A stretch of 32,438 bases of DNA from Bacteroidales bacterium (GTDB lineage: Bacteria; Bacteroidota; Bacteroidia; Bacteroidales; UBA932): the NCBI GenBank assembly GCA_017464245.1, contig JAFUDV010000037.1, positions 1 through 32,438 on the forward strand. Reading direction: 5' to 3'. Below are positions 7,709 to 16,098 of the stretch, in pieces; positions within the stretch are counted from its first letter, which is position 1; each line of letters opens with the position of its first letter. A program made the translations under genes and the position numbers. The notes under the pieces are model-generated. The model had not been told where the DNA came from, searched no databases, and saw only the letters and a program-made list of their open reading frames with translations.

Positions 7709-8734
7709 ATGAAACTTGTCAAATATATAGGTAATCCCATCCTGTCCCCGCATCCCGACCATCCTTGGGAGAGTCTCGTGACCAGCAATCCCGGTGTCAT
7801 CTACGACCAGGGGACCTTCCATATGCTGTACAGGGCTGCCGGTGACGATGAGGAGCACGTCATCCGTTTCGGCCATGCGGTGAGTACCGACGGATTCCAT
7901 TTCACCCGCGTTTCCGACGCGCCGGCCTTCGGCCCCAGCGAGGACGGGCCGGACAGCGGCTGCGTGGAGGATCCGCGCATCGTCAAATTCGGAGACACCT
8001 TCTATATCACGTACGCGTACAGGCCCTATGCGCCAGGACGCTACTGGACTTTCCCGCACGATACGGTCCGGTATCCCGAGGCCGATGCTTCCGCGCCCGA
8101 GGCCTGGAAGCAGAACCTGGGTAACACGGGTTTGGCGATGACGAAGGACTTCCGGCATTTCCGCCGTCTGGGCCGGATCACGTCCCCGGTCCTGGACGAC
8201 CGCGACGTCATCCTTTTCCCGGAGAAGGTGGCGGGGAAGTATGCACTGCTGCATCGGCCCAAACAATATGTGGGGCCTGCGTATGGGGTGGAGTATCCCT
8301 CCATCTGGATCAAGTTTTCGGACGATCTCCTGGATTGGGAGAACCAGCCCAGCCATCTCCTCCTGTCCGGACGTCCCGGCACCTGGGAGGAGAAAGTGGG
8401 TGGAAGCACGCCGCCCGTCCTGACGGAGGAAGGCTGGCTGATGCTCTACCATGGCGTGGCCGACGGCGGCCGTTCCCGGTACAGCGTTGGTGCCGCGCTG
8501 CTGGATCGGAACGACCCCCGGAAAATCATTGCCCGGCTGAGGGAACCGATCCTGGTACCGGAGTTCCCTTACGAGACGCAAGGGTGCTACGAAGGATGCG
8601 TCTTTCCGACGGGAAACGTCGTTGTGGACGGAACGCTCTATGTCTATTACGGCGCGGCGGACCAGTATGTGGGCGTTGCGACCTGCCGTCTGGACGAACT
8701 CCTGCACGAATTGCTCGATTTCAAAAAAGTATAA
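7709..8734 (+). CDS. GH130 beta-mannoside phosphorylase (manno-oligosaccharide phosphorylase-like)
   Basis: 341 residues, no signal peptide; cytoplasmic. Five-bladed propeller motifs of GH130 are present: NPILSP at the start, HPWES at 18-22, catalytic Asp88 in CVEDPRIV, KYALLHRP, and LMLYHGV. It is clearly distinct from the GH130_1 Mgp at 2553 and resembles GH130_2-type enzymes acting on beta-1,4-manno-oligosaccharides or Man-GlcNAc. Basic residues of the kind that bind phosphate (Arg in LLHRP, His in LYHGV) are present, which favours a phosphorylase over the GH130 beta-1,2-mannosidases that lack them. Subfamily and linkage are inference. It directly follows the SSS symporter (3-base gap). 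Confidence 0.92.
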   Translation: MKLVKYIGNPILSPHPDHPWESLVTSNPGVIYDQGTFHMLYRAAGDDEEHVIRFGHAVSTDGFHFTRVSDAPAFGPSEDGPDSGCVEDPRIVKFGDTFYITYAYRPYAPGRYWTFPHDTVRYPEADASAPEAWKQNLGNTGLAMTKDFRHFRRLGRITSPVLDDRDVILFPEKVAGKYALLHRPKQYVGPAYGVEYPSIWIKFSDDLLDWENQPSHLLLSGRPGTWEEKVGGSTPPVLTEEGWLMLYHGVADGGRSRYSVGAALLDRNDPRKIIARLREPILVPEFPYETQGCYEGCVFPTGNVVVDGTLYVYYGAADQYVGVATCRLDELLHELLDFKKV

Positions 8735-8754
8735 TCATTGAGCAGAAATTAGAA

Positions 8755-8784
8755 TTTATCTTAGGAAAAAACACGGTTACTTTG
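8755..8784 (+). promoter_or_regulatory. Weak candidate internal promoter
   Basis: The 83-base gap 8735-8817 is the longest in block 2 and is distinctly AT-rich. It contains TTACTTTG (8777-8784), one mismatch from TAnnTTTG, and TTT (8755-8757) 19 bases upstream where a -33 TTG would be expected. Both boxes are imperfect. If real, it would give the glycosidase and Sus genes expression separate from the symporter and phosphorylase. Confidence 0.35.
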
Positions 8785-8817
8785 CAATGTAAGATCAGGA
8801 CCACATTTCTGACACGG

Positions 8818-10263
8818 ATGAAACGCTTTTGGTTGGTTGTTATGGTGATGCTTGCCTGCGGGTGCTCCCGGACGGAGCGCCTGCGGGTCAGCGTATCGGA
8901 TGCGGTCCTGCAGTCTTCCTATCTGGGCAACGGTGTCGAATGGGACCCCTACGACGAAGCCCCCGGCTGGGGTGTCGAGGTCTCGGACGCCGACTGGAAG
9001 AAATTGACCGCCCGCATGGATTTCCTCCGCCCCGGTTTCATCCGCTGCATGATTGGCGGCCAGAATCTGTATTACGACCATGGTACCTATGACCGGGAAA
9101 GGAACGCGGAACCGCTCCTGAAACTGCTCGCTTACTGCCAGGACCGGGGTATCGAAGTCCTGTTCGGGGAATTCAACCCGCCGGACAAATCCCTGAAGGC
9201 CGATCCGGCCTGGGTGAAGATGAGCGTGGATTATCTGGACTGGCTGGTGCAGGAGAAAGGTTTCGACTGCATCCGCCATTTCATCATCTTCAACGAACCC
9301 GACGGGGACTGGGCCACCCCGGAGGGCGATTACGCTTTCTGGAAGTCCATGATGGAGCGTTTCCATCAGGAAATGGCCCTCCATCCGGGTCTGCTGGACA
9401 AGGTTTCCCTGGCGGGACCGGATGTGGTGGTGGAATACCGCAACCCGGCATCGGCCTATGACGCCCCCGGCTGGGTGGCGCAGACCGCGGCTGACCTGGA
9501 TTCCCTGGTCGGCCTGTATGACATTCACGCCTATCCGGGACAGCAGCAGGTCCGGAGCGGCGCTTTCGCCGATCTGCTGCAGGAATACCGCATCCCGGAG
9601 GGGAAGCGGCTCGTCCTCGGAGAGGCCGGTTACAAGTACTGGCGCGAAGAGGATGCGGCGCTGCAGGCGGAGAACGACCGCCGGGCGGCGGCATCCCCTT
9701 ATACCCAGGGGACGGACAGCCAGATGCTCTGCGGAGACTTCTTCTACGGTTTGGACCTCTCCGTCCTGGCGATGGACGTGATGAACGGCGGCGTGTCCGG
9801 CATGGCTGTCTGGATGCTGGACGATGCGCTGCACGCCGGCGGCGACAGTCCTCGGAACCTCAAGGTCTGGGGCTTCTGGAACATTCTGGGAGAGGAACTC
9901 TTCGGTGATCCCTCCCTGGAAGATCCCAAACCTTCTTTCTACGGCTGGGCGCTGATGAGCCGGTTTTTCCCGGCCGGCTGCGACATCCTCCGGGTGGAGG
10001 CGCCGCCGATGGAAGGCCTGCGGATGGCCGCCGCCGTCCTGGACGGACGGCACACGCTGGCCGTCGTGAACTTCTCCGACACGGACCGGAACCTGGAAGT
10101 GCATCTGCCGCTTTCGGGCGCCGTCCGTTATGAATACGTGGAGGGTGCCTGTCCGGCCGATGCGGACGGCCTGCCCGTCCCCGTATCGACCGGTATCGGC
10201 GGAAAACGGCACGAAGTGGCCGTTCCCGCGCAGAGCCTGGTCCTCCTGACCGACATGCAATAA
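8818..10263 (+). CDS. Clan GH-A glycoside hydrolase lipoprotein, family not assigned
   Basis: 481 residues from the ATG at 8818. The frame is open further upstream, but that part overlaps the GH130 gene and lacks a signal. A lipoprotein-like signal is followed by Cys14 or Cys16 (MLACGCS). The catalytic barrel has strand motifs of retaining clan GH-A enzymes: acid/base Glu160 in HFIIFNEPDGDW and nucleophile Glu269 in RLVLGEAGY, with DIHAYPG between them. A C-terminal beta-sandwich of about 90 residues (from LRVEAPPMEG to the end) resembles the accessory domain of GH30 and GH39 enzymes. The NEPDxDW pattern is closest to GH39-type sequences, but I cannot place it firmly. Context suggests a mannoside or glucomannan target. 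It opens the string of secreted proteins in block 2. Confidence 0.8.
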   Translation: MKRFWLVVMVMLACGCSRTERLRVSVSDAVLQSSYLGNGVEWDPYDEAPGWGVEVSDADWKKLTARMDFLRPGFIRCMIGGQNLYYDHGTYDRERNAEPLLKLLAYCQDRGIEVLFGEFNPPDKSLKADPAWVKMSVDYLDWLVQEKGFDCIRHFIIFNEPDGDWATPEGDYAFWKSMMERFHQEMALHPGLLDKVSLAGPDVVVEYRNPASAYDAPGWVAQTAADLDSLVGLYDIHAYPGQQQVRSGAFADLLQEYRIPEGKRLVLGEAGYKYWREEDAALQAENDRRAAASPYTQGTDSQMLCGDFFYGLDLSVLAMDVMNGGVSGMAVWMLDDALHAGGDSPRNLKVWGFWNILGEELFGDPSLEDPKPSFYGWALMSRFFPAGCDILRVEAPPMEGLRMAAAVLDGRHTLAVVNFSDTDRNLEVHLPLSGAVRYEYVEGACPADADGLPVPVSTGIGGKRHEVAVPAQSLVLLTDMQ

Positions 10264-10283
10264 AAACTTTATAGTCTAACGAT

Positions 10284-11321
10284 ATGAATACATTCGTCAA
10301 CCGATTCGTCATCGGGGCATCCGCCTTTGTCGCCGTGCTCTCCTGCACCGAGGCGCCCCGCAACACGGAACCCCTGGTGGACCCCTGGCTCCGTGAGCGT
10401 ACGCCGGTCAACCTCCGCCTGGAGTCCCAGATCGGCGCCGCCGTCATCTCCGACGACTGGCGCAACGACGGGGAGGGCTCCATTGTCGTGAACCTCATCA
10501 CCAGCGGACTGGACATGTCCGCCGTGAAAGTGGAAGCCCTGGATTTCAAGTTCCCGGACAGCGAGTACTGCCCGAAGGCCAGCGTCGCCCCCGGCGGCAC
10601 GCTGGATTTCAGTTCCGGAAAGGCATCCTTCACCGTGACGGCCTACAACGGTGAAACACGCACGTACACGGTAAGTTACACCCAGTTCAAGGACCCGCTG
10701 GAGGGAACGTACACCTTTACCCAGATTGGTGGTCTCCTGGACGGCAGCGCCCCTCCCTGCGCCTTCATCATCGTGGGCGGCTGGGACGACGCGGTCGTGC
10801 GTTCCACGGTCATGGACAAATGGTGGCACTGGGGCACCGGCTACATGCCTACCGACGAGGACGACAACACCCTGAGTTTCCGTCTGGAGGAGGCCGATCC
10901 CGAGACCGGCGCCACCTACGGGACCCTGGTGAATACCCCTGGCGACAACGGCCTGTATGCCAATTACATGTACAACAACAGCATCGATGTCAACGACAAG
11001 TACCGGATCTTCCCGGCCGGAAAGAGCCGCTGGGCGAAGCCCGGTGACGGGACGATCGTCGTTTACGACTATGCGGACGAGGAGTATGCGAACCCGCTCT
11101 GGAGCGTGGAACTCGTCGAAGCAGGCGACCATACTTATGCCGGCCAGACGTTCAACGTACCGAACCTCGCCTTCGGCCGCAGTTTCCCGGGTCCCTTCGA
11201 CGTCATCGACTGGAACTGGCCGGACACCCGCTGGTTCACGGACAACGTCCGTAACACCTTCTGGCTCGTGAAGAAAGACGCCGACACGCCCATCCCCGAC
11301 CATTCCGATTATCTGGACTAA
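10284..11321 (+). CDS. Candidate surface glycan-binding lipoprotein with one copy of the shared C-terminal module
   Basis: 345 residues. Signal peptide with lipobox VLSC (Cys21), no catalytic motif seen. Residues about 45-134 look like a beta-sandwich domain (ending in TRTYTVSYTQ). Residues about 137-331 form a Trp-rich module (DKWWHWG, DNGLYANYMYNN, YRIFPAGKSRW, VIDWNWPDTRW) that aligns with the two modules of the lipoprotein at 29401. Exposed aromatic residues, lipidation and a place between a glycosidase and the BACON-GH26 gene point to a surface glycan-binding protein. This is inference; no known family was recognised. It ends 3 bases before the GH26 gene. Confidence 0.75.
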   Translation: MNTFVNRFVIGASAFVAVLSCTEAPRNTEPLVDPWLRERTPVNLRLESQIGAAVISDDWRNDGEGSIVVNLITSGLDMSAVKVEALDFKFPDSEYCPKASVAPGGTLDFSSGKASFTVTAYNGETRTYTVSYTQFKDPLEGTYTFTQIGGLLDGSAPPCAFIIVGGWDDAVVRSTVMDKWWHWGTGYMPTDEDDNTLSFRLEEADPETGATYGTLVNTPGDNGLYANYMYNNSIDVNDKYRIFPAGKSRWAKPGDGTIVVYDYADEEYANPLWSVELVEAGDHTYAGQTFNVPNLAFGRSFPGPFDVIDWNWPDTRWFTDNVRNTFWLVKKDADTPIPDHSDYLD

Positions 11322-11324
11322 GCC

Positions 11325-12785
11325 ATGCGGAAGGAGATGAATACGATCCTTTCCCTCTTCGCCCTCGTCGGGGTGCTGGTCTCCTCCTGCGGCAAACCGG
11401 AACCGGATCCGGTCGTTCCATCGGACACCCGGCACATGAGTTTTGCCAAGGACGCCGTGGAGGTGGGCTACGCCGAGACGGGCTTCTCCGTCAGCGTCGA
11501 TGCCAACTTCGACTATTCCGTGGATATCCAGGCCGAATGGATCGTCGCCGATCCCGCCCGGACCTCCACATCTTCTACGCAGTACTTCATCGCCCGGGCG
11601 AATGAAACGACTTCCTCCCGGTCGGCCAAGATCCGCTTTGCGGACAAGAAGGACCGCTACTTCGCCAAGGACGTGACCGTCACCCAGGCGGCCAATCCGG
11701 TGGAGAAGGTGACTCTCAAGATCGTGGACAAGGACGCCACGGACGAGACGAAGGCTCTCCTCGCGAACCTCTGGGCCATTGCCGACAAGGGCTGGATGTT
11801 CGGCCACCACGACGACCTCTGGTACGGCCGCTACTGGTATGACGAGGCCGGAAACTCTGATACGAAGGCCGTCTGCGGCGATTATCCGGGCGTTTTCAGC
11901 GTGGATTTCGCCGAAATCATGGACGACCGCCACGGAAGCAGCGCCAACGCCATCCGCCGCCGCGTGATCCTCGAAGCCCGCGAAAGGGGAGAGGTGATCC
12001 TCGCGTGCATCCACATCAACAATCCCAAGACGGGAGGCGATTCCTGGGACAACTCTTCCAAGGACGTCGTGAAGGAAATCCTCACCGCGGGTACGGCCAC
12101 CCGGACCAAGTACCTGACCTGGCTGGACCGCTGCGCCGACTTTGCGAACGACCTCAAGGACAGCCGCGGAAAACTCATTCCGGTCATCTTCCGGATGTAC
12201 CATGAACATACTCAGGGCTGGTCCTGGTGGGGCTCCTCCTGCACCACCGCCTCCGAGTTCGTGGAGTTCTGGCAGTTCACGGTCAAGTACCTCCGCGACA
12301 CCAAGGGCGTCCATAACTTCCTGTATGCTGTTTCCCCGCAGATGGATGCCAATTACGGCGACGGTACGAAGGACCGCCTCCTGTTCCGCTGGCCCGGCGA
12401 CGATTGGGTGGACTTCATCGGCATGGACTGCTACCATGGCACCAACGATGACGCTTTCCAGTCCAACGTCAAGGCCCTGGAGGCCCTCTCCCTGGAGAAG
12501 AAGAAGCCCTGCGGAGTGACCGAGGACGGCAAGGAATCCTTCACCGAGACGGATTTCTGGACCCGTCACGTCGTGGCCCCCGTCGGTGACCGGCGCATTT
12601 CGCTGGTGACGATGTGGCGCAACAAATATGTCGGGAACAACGAATCCGACAAGCACTACTACAGCGTCTATCCCGGCCATCCGTCCGAGGACGATTTCCG
12701 GAAGATGTACAACGAGCCGCGCAGTCTGTTCAGCCGGGACCTCCCGGACATGTACACCCTGCCGGAAGGCTATGAAATCAAATAA
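11325..12785 (+). CDS. BACON-GH26 beta-mannanase lipoprotein
   Basis: 486 residues. Lipobox LVSSC (Cys22). Residues about 36-124 form a BACON domain, shown by AEWIVADPAR, SSRSAKIRFAD and the closing VTVTQAA. The GH26 barrel follows: MFGHHDDLWYGR, acid/base Glu294 in FRMYHEHTQGWSWWG and nucleophile Glu400 in GVTEDG. The HENTxGSW-type motif of the first GH26 is altered here to HEHTQGW, so the two mannanases are not recent duplicates and may differ in product or in tolerance of side groups. BACON domains often act as spacers or contact modules on surface glycanases. An alternative ATG at 11337 would drop four residues. It lies directly upstream of the SusC/SusD genes. Confidence 0.94.
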   Translation: MRKEMNTILSLFALVGVLVSSCGKPEPDPVVPSDTRHMSFAKDAVEVGYAETGFSVSVDANFDYSVDIQAEWIVADPARTSTSSTQYFIARANETTSSRSAKIRFADKKDRYFAKDVTVTQAANPVEKVTLKIVDKDATDETKALLANLWAIADKGWMFGHHDDLWYGRYWYDEAGNSDTKAVCGDYPGVFSVDFAEIMDDRHGSSANAIRRRVILEARERGEVILACIHINNPKTGGDSWDNSSKDVVKEILTAGTATRTKYLTWLDRCADFANDLKDSRGKLIPVIFRMYHEHTQGWSWWGSSCTTASEFVEFWQFTVKYLRDTKGVHNFLYAVSPQMDANYGDGTKDRLLFRWPGDDWVDFIGMDCYHGTNDDAFQSNVKALEALSLEKKKPCGVTEDGKESFTETDFWTRHVVAPVGDRRISLVTMWRNKYVGNNESDKHYYSVYPGHPSEDDFRKMYNEPRSLFSRDLPDMYTLPEGYEIK

Positions 12786-12797
12786 AACCTTACGATA

Positions 12798-15700
12798 ATG
12801 ACTAAGACACTGAAAACTGTCCTGGCATGCGCGCTCGCCGCGCTGCTCGGAACCGTCGGCCCGGCGCTGCAGGCGCAGGGTACGCGGACGGTCGGAGGTA
12901 CCGTCTTGGACGAACGCGGGGAGCCCCTGTACGGCGCCTTCGTCGTCCAGCAGGGGACTTCCAACGGCGTCTCCACCGACTTGGACGGCAAGTACTCCAT
13001 CCGGGTACCGGCCGGGCAGGTCGTCCTCGAATTCCAGTTCATCGGGTACACGACCCTCGCGAAGACCGTCCCGGCGTCGCAGAGCGTCCTGGATGTCACG
13101 ATGTCGATGGACACCAACCTCATGGACGAAGTCGTGGTCACGGCCTTCGCCACCCAGAAGAAGGTGAACGTGACGGGCGCCATCTCCTCCGTGAACGGCA
13201 GCGACATCCTGTCGGCCCCGGTCTCCAACATTTCCAACGCCCTCATCGGCAACACCCCGGGCGTGGCCGGTCTCCAGACTTCCGGCGAGCCGGGCCGCAA
13301 TGCGGCGAATATCTATGTCCGCGGTGTCTCCACCTACGGATCTTCCACCCCGCTCATCATCATCGACGGGGTCGAGCAGGCGTCCGAGCAGGCCTTCGCC
13401 GAGTTCAATGCCATGGACCCGAACGAAATCCAGGGCATCAGCGTCCTCAAGGATGCGGCCTCCACGGCCGTGTACGGTGTCCGCGGCGCGAACGGCGTCA
13501 TCATCGTGACGACCAAGCGCGGCGCCCAGGGCAAGCCGGTCATCAACTTCTCCGCCAACTACGGCCTTACCCAGGCGACGCAGTTGCAGGAGGGCGTGAC
13601 GGCCTACGAGTACGCCCTGTTCCGCAACGAGGCCATCCGCAACGAGCAGAAGGCCTATCCCGGCAACGAAGGCCTCAATTCGTACATCTATGACGACTAC
13701 GACCTGTGGAAGTTCAAGAACAACCGCGACTTCACCCCGCAGGAAGTGGATGCGATGACGAACCTCACCGACGCGCAGAAGGAGCAGCTCAAGAACAGCC
13801 CGGCCCTCTACTATGCCGACCACAACCTGTACAAGGAGCAGTTCAACAAACTGGCGCCGCAGTACCAGGTGAACCTGAACGTGGCGGGCGGCACCGACCG
13901 GGTGAAGTACTTCGTTTCCTTCGGTTACTTCCGTCAGGAGGGTATCACGAGCTCCGTGCAGTATTACGGGGCCGACACCCGTTCCCTGTTCAACCGCTAC
14001 AACTTCCGGTCGAACTTCGACATCAAGATCACCGACCGCACCACCCTCACCGTCAATTCCGCCGGCCAGTTCGGCGAGACCACGGGCCCGGGCAACGGCG
14101 CGGACGCCTACGACCTCTCCGGCCGTTACAAGATCATCATGCAGTACATCTACGACTGTAATCCGTTCATCAGCCCGGGCATCGTGGAGGACCATCTGAT
14201 CAGCGGCTTCGCCGGCATCGCCGGTTCCGCCCAGAACCCCCTCGCCACGAAGACCAACAGCAGCATCGGTTTCCAGAACGCGGTGTACAACCTCCTGACG
14301 AGCGGGACGGCCACCGTCTACAACAGCCTTCTGGACAACACCCTGAAGTTGAACCACAGGATGGACTACCTGCTGAAGAACCTCTCTTCCCATGTCACGG
14401 TATCCTATCAGGACAACTACAACCGGTATGTCCAGTACACCCCGTCCCTCCCTTCCTACAGCATCCAGCGCAATGCGGAGAATCCGCTGAAGTATGACTT
14501 CTTCGGCGGCTCCATGGGCGGCGGCTCCTTCAATTCCTACGGCTATTCCAACTGGAACAAGTTCTATGTGGACGCCGGCTTCGACTGGAACGGATCCTTC
14601 GGGGACCACAACTGGTCGGCCCTCCTCCTGGGCAAGGCCTCCAAGTTCACGATGCCGTCCGACTCCTACCACGTGCCTTCCGGCATCATGGGTTTCGTGG
14701 GCCGTGTCACCTACAACTACGCCGACCGCTACATGGCCGAGGTGAACGTGGGTTATAACGGTACCGAGCAGTTCGCGGAAGGACACCGGTTCGGTCTGTT
14801 CCCGGCCGTCTCGGTGGGTTGGGTTCCGACCCTGGAACCCTGGTTCCCCCAGAACGATGTCCTGAGTTTCCTGAAACTCCGCGCCTCTTACGGCGAGGTG
14901 GGTAACGACCAACTCGGCGCCAGCCGCCGGTATTACTACCTGCCCAACACCTGGAACCTGAACCAGGGCGGCTACTGGCTCGGAAACGGCGACGGATCGG
15001 CTCCCAACACCTATTTCGAAGGGGCGACCGAGGGCAGTCTCGGCAACAAGGACATCACCTGGGAGCGTGCCCGCAAGTTCGACGCCGGCGTGGAATCCAA
15101 GTTCTTCCGGAACCGCCTCTCCATCGACTATGACTGGTTCTACGAGAAGCGTAACAACATCCTCACCACCCTGGGCATCATCCCCGCCATCTACGGCGTG
15201 AGCCAGAGCGATGTCCCGCCGGCCAACGTGGGTATTACGATGAACAAGGGTTACGAGGTCGTGGTGAACTGGACCGACAAGGTCGGTGACCTGCTTTATA
15301 CGCTGGGAGCGGACCTGAGTTATTCCCGCAACAAGATCATCTACATGGCCGAGGCCAACAACCCCTACGAGTGGATGAACAAGACCGGCCACATGATCGG
15401 CCAGCGTTTCGGCCTCCAGAGCGACGGCCTGTTCAACACCCAGGCCGAACTGGACGCCCGTCCCGAGAACACCTATACCGGCAACCAGGCCACCTTGGGC
15501 GACATCCGCTACAAGGACCTGGACGGGGACGGCAAGATCAACCAGAACGACGTGGGTCCCATCGGCTTCCCGCGCTACGCGATGTACCACTTCAACTTCA
15601 AGGTACAACTCGGCTACAAGGGCTTCGACCTGAAACTGCTCTTCACGGGCAGCAAGGACGGCTCCTACTATCTGCCCAGCGGTTACACCATCCCGTTCTA

Positions 15701-16085
15701 CAAGAACGCGGGCAACGCCTGGAAATGGCAGTACGACGGCCGCTGGACCGAAGCGAAGTACCTCGCCGGGGAAGAGATCACCTATCCCCGCGCCGTCTAC
15801 TCCGGCGACACCTCCCACAACAACTTCCTGACCAGCGACTACTGGATGGTCTCCTCCGACCACTTCAAACTCAAGAACGTGGAACTCGGCTACACCTTCG
15901 ACCTGGGCAAGGGCGGCCGCGACACCATCCTGCAGGGCGTGCGCCTGTATGTCAATGCGAACAACATCTACACTTTCCGGAACGCGCTGACCCGCTACGG
16001 AATCGACCCCGAAGCGACGGACGGCAGCACCTACGTGTATCCGCTCACCCGGATCATCATGGCCGGCATCAGCTTCCGTTTCTAA
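12798..16085 (+). CDS. SusC-like TonB-dependent outer-membrane transporter, pair 1
   Basis: 1095 residues. Signal peptide ending near ALQAQ, a carboxypeptidase-D-like regulatory domain (about 28-105), a TonB box DEVVVTAF (110-117), a plug with the SusC signature ISVLKDAASTAVYGVRGANG (about 214-233), then a beta-barrel ending in AGISFRF. There is no STN domain, so signalling through an anti-sigma factor is not expected. It forms the pore under SusD 1 (13 bases downstream) and imports manno-oligosaccharides cut by the surface enzymes. Length and layout are those of a standard SusC. Substrate is inferred from the GH26 gene just upstream. Confidence 0.96.
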   Translation: MTKTLKTVLACALAALLGTVGPALQAQGTRTVGGTVLDERGEPLYGAFVVQQGTSNGVSTDLDGKYSIRVPAGQVVLEFQFIGYTTLAKTVPASQSVLDVTMSMDTNLMDEVVVTAFATQKKVNVTGAISSVNGSDILSAPVSNISNALIGNTPGVAGLQTSGEPGRNAANIYVRGVSTYGSSTPLIIIDGVEQASEQAFAEFNAMDPNEIQGISVLKDAASTAVYGVRGANGVIIVTTKRGAQGKPVINFSANYGLTQATQLQEGVTAYEYALFRNEAIRNEQKAYPGNEGLNSYIYDDYDLWKFKNNRDFTPQEVDAMTNLTDAQKEQLKNSPALYYADHNLYKEQFNKLAPQYQVNLNVAGGTDRVKYFVSFGYFRQEGITSSVQYYGADTRSLFNRYNFRSNFDIKITDRTTLTVNSAGQFGETTGPGNGADAYDLSGRYKIIMQYIYDCNPFISPGIVEDHLISGFAGIAGSAQNPLATKTNSSIGFQNAVYNLLTSGTATVYNSLLDNTLKLNHRMDYLLKNLSSHVTVSYQDNYNRYVQYTPSLPSYSIQRNAENPLKYDFFGGSMGGGSFNSYGYSNWNKFYVDAGFDWNGSFGDHNWSALLLGKASKFTMPSDSYHVPSGIMGFVGRVTYNYADRYMAEVNVGYNGTEQFAEGHRFGLFPAVSVGWVPTLEPWFPQNDVLSFLKLRASYGEVGNDQLGASRRYYYLPNTWNLNQGGYWLGNGDGSAPNTYFEGATEGSLGNKDITWERARKFDAGVESKFFRNRLSIDYDWFYEKRNNILTTLGIIPAIYGVSQSDVPPANVGITMNKGYEVVVNWTDKVGDLLYTLGADLSYSRNKIIYMAEANNPYEWMNKTGHMIGQRFGLQSDGLFNTQAELDARPENTYTGNQATLGDIRYKDLDGDGKINQNDVGPIGFPRYAMYHFNFKVQLGYKGFDLKLLFTGSKDGSYYLPSGYTIPFYKNAGNAWKWQYDGRWTEAKYLAGEEITYPRAVYSGDTSHNNFLTSDYWMVSSDHFKLKNVELGYTFDLGKGGRDTILQGVRLYVNANNIYTFRNALTRYGIDPEATDGSTYVYPLTRIIMAGISFRF

Positions 16086-16098
16086 AACTCCGCGAGAC

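Noticed and set aside
8335-8817. Upstream in-frame extension of the clan GH-A lipoprotein gene
   Set aside because: It overlaps the GH130 gene and lacks sense as protein; the ATG at 8818 starts a lipoprotein signal.
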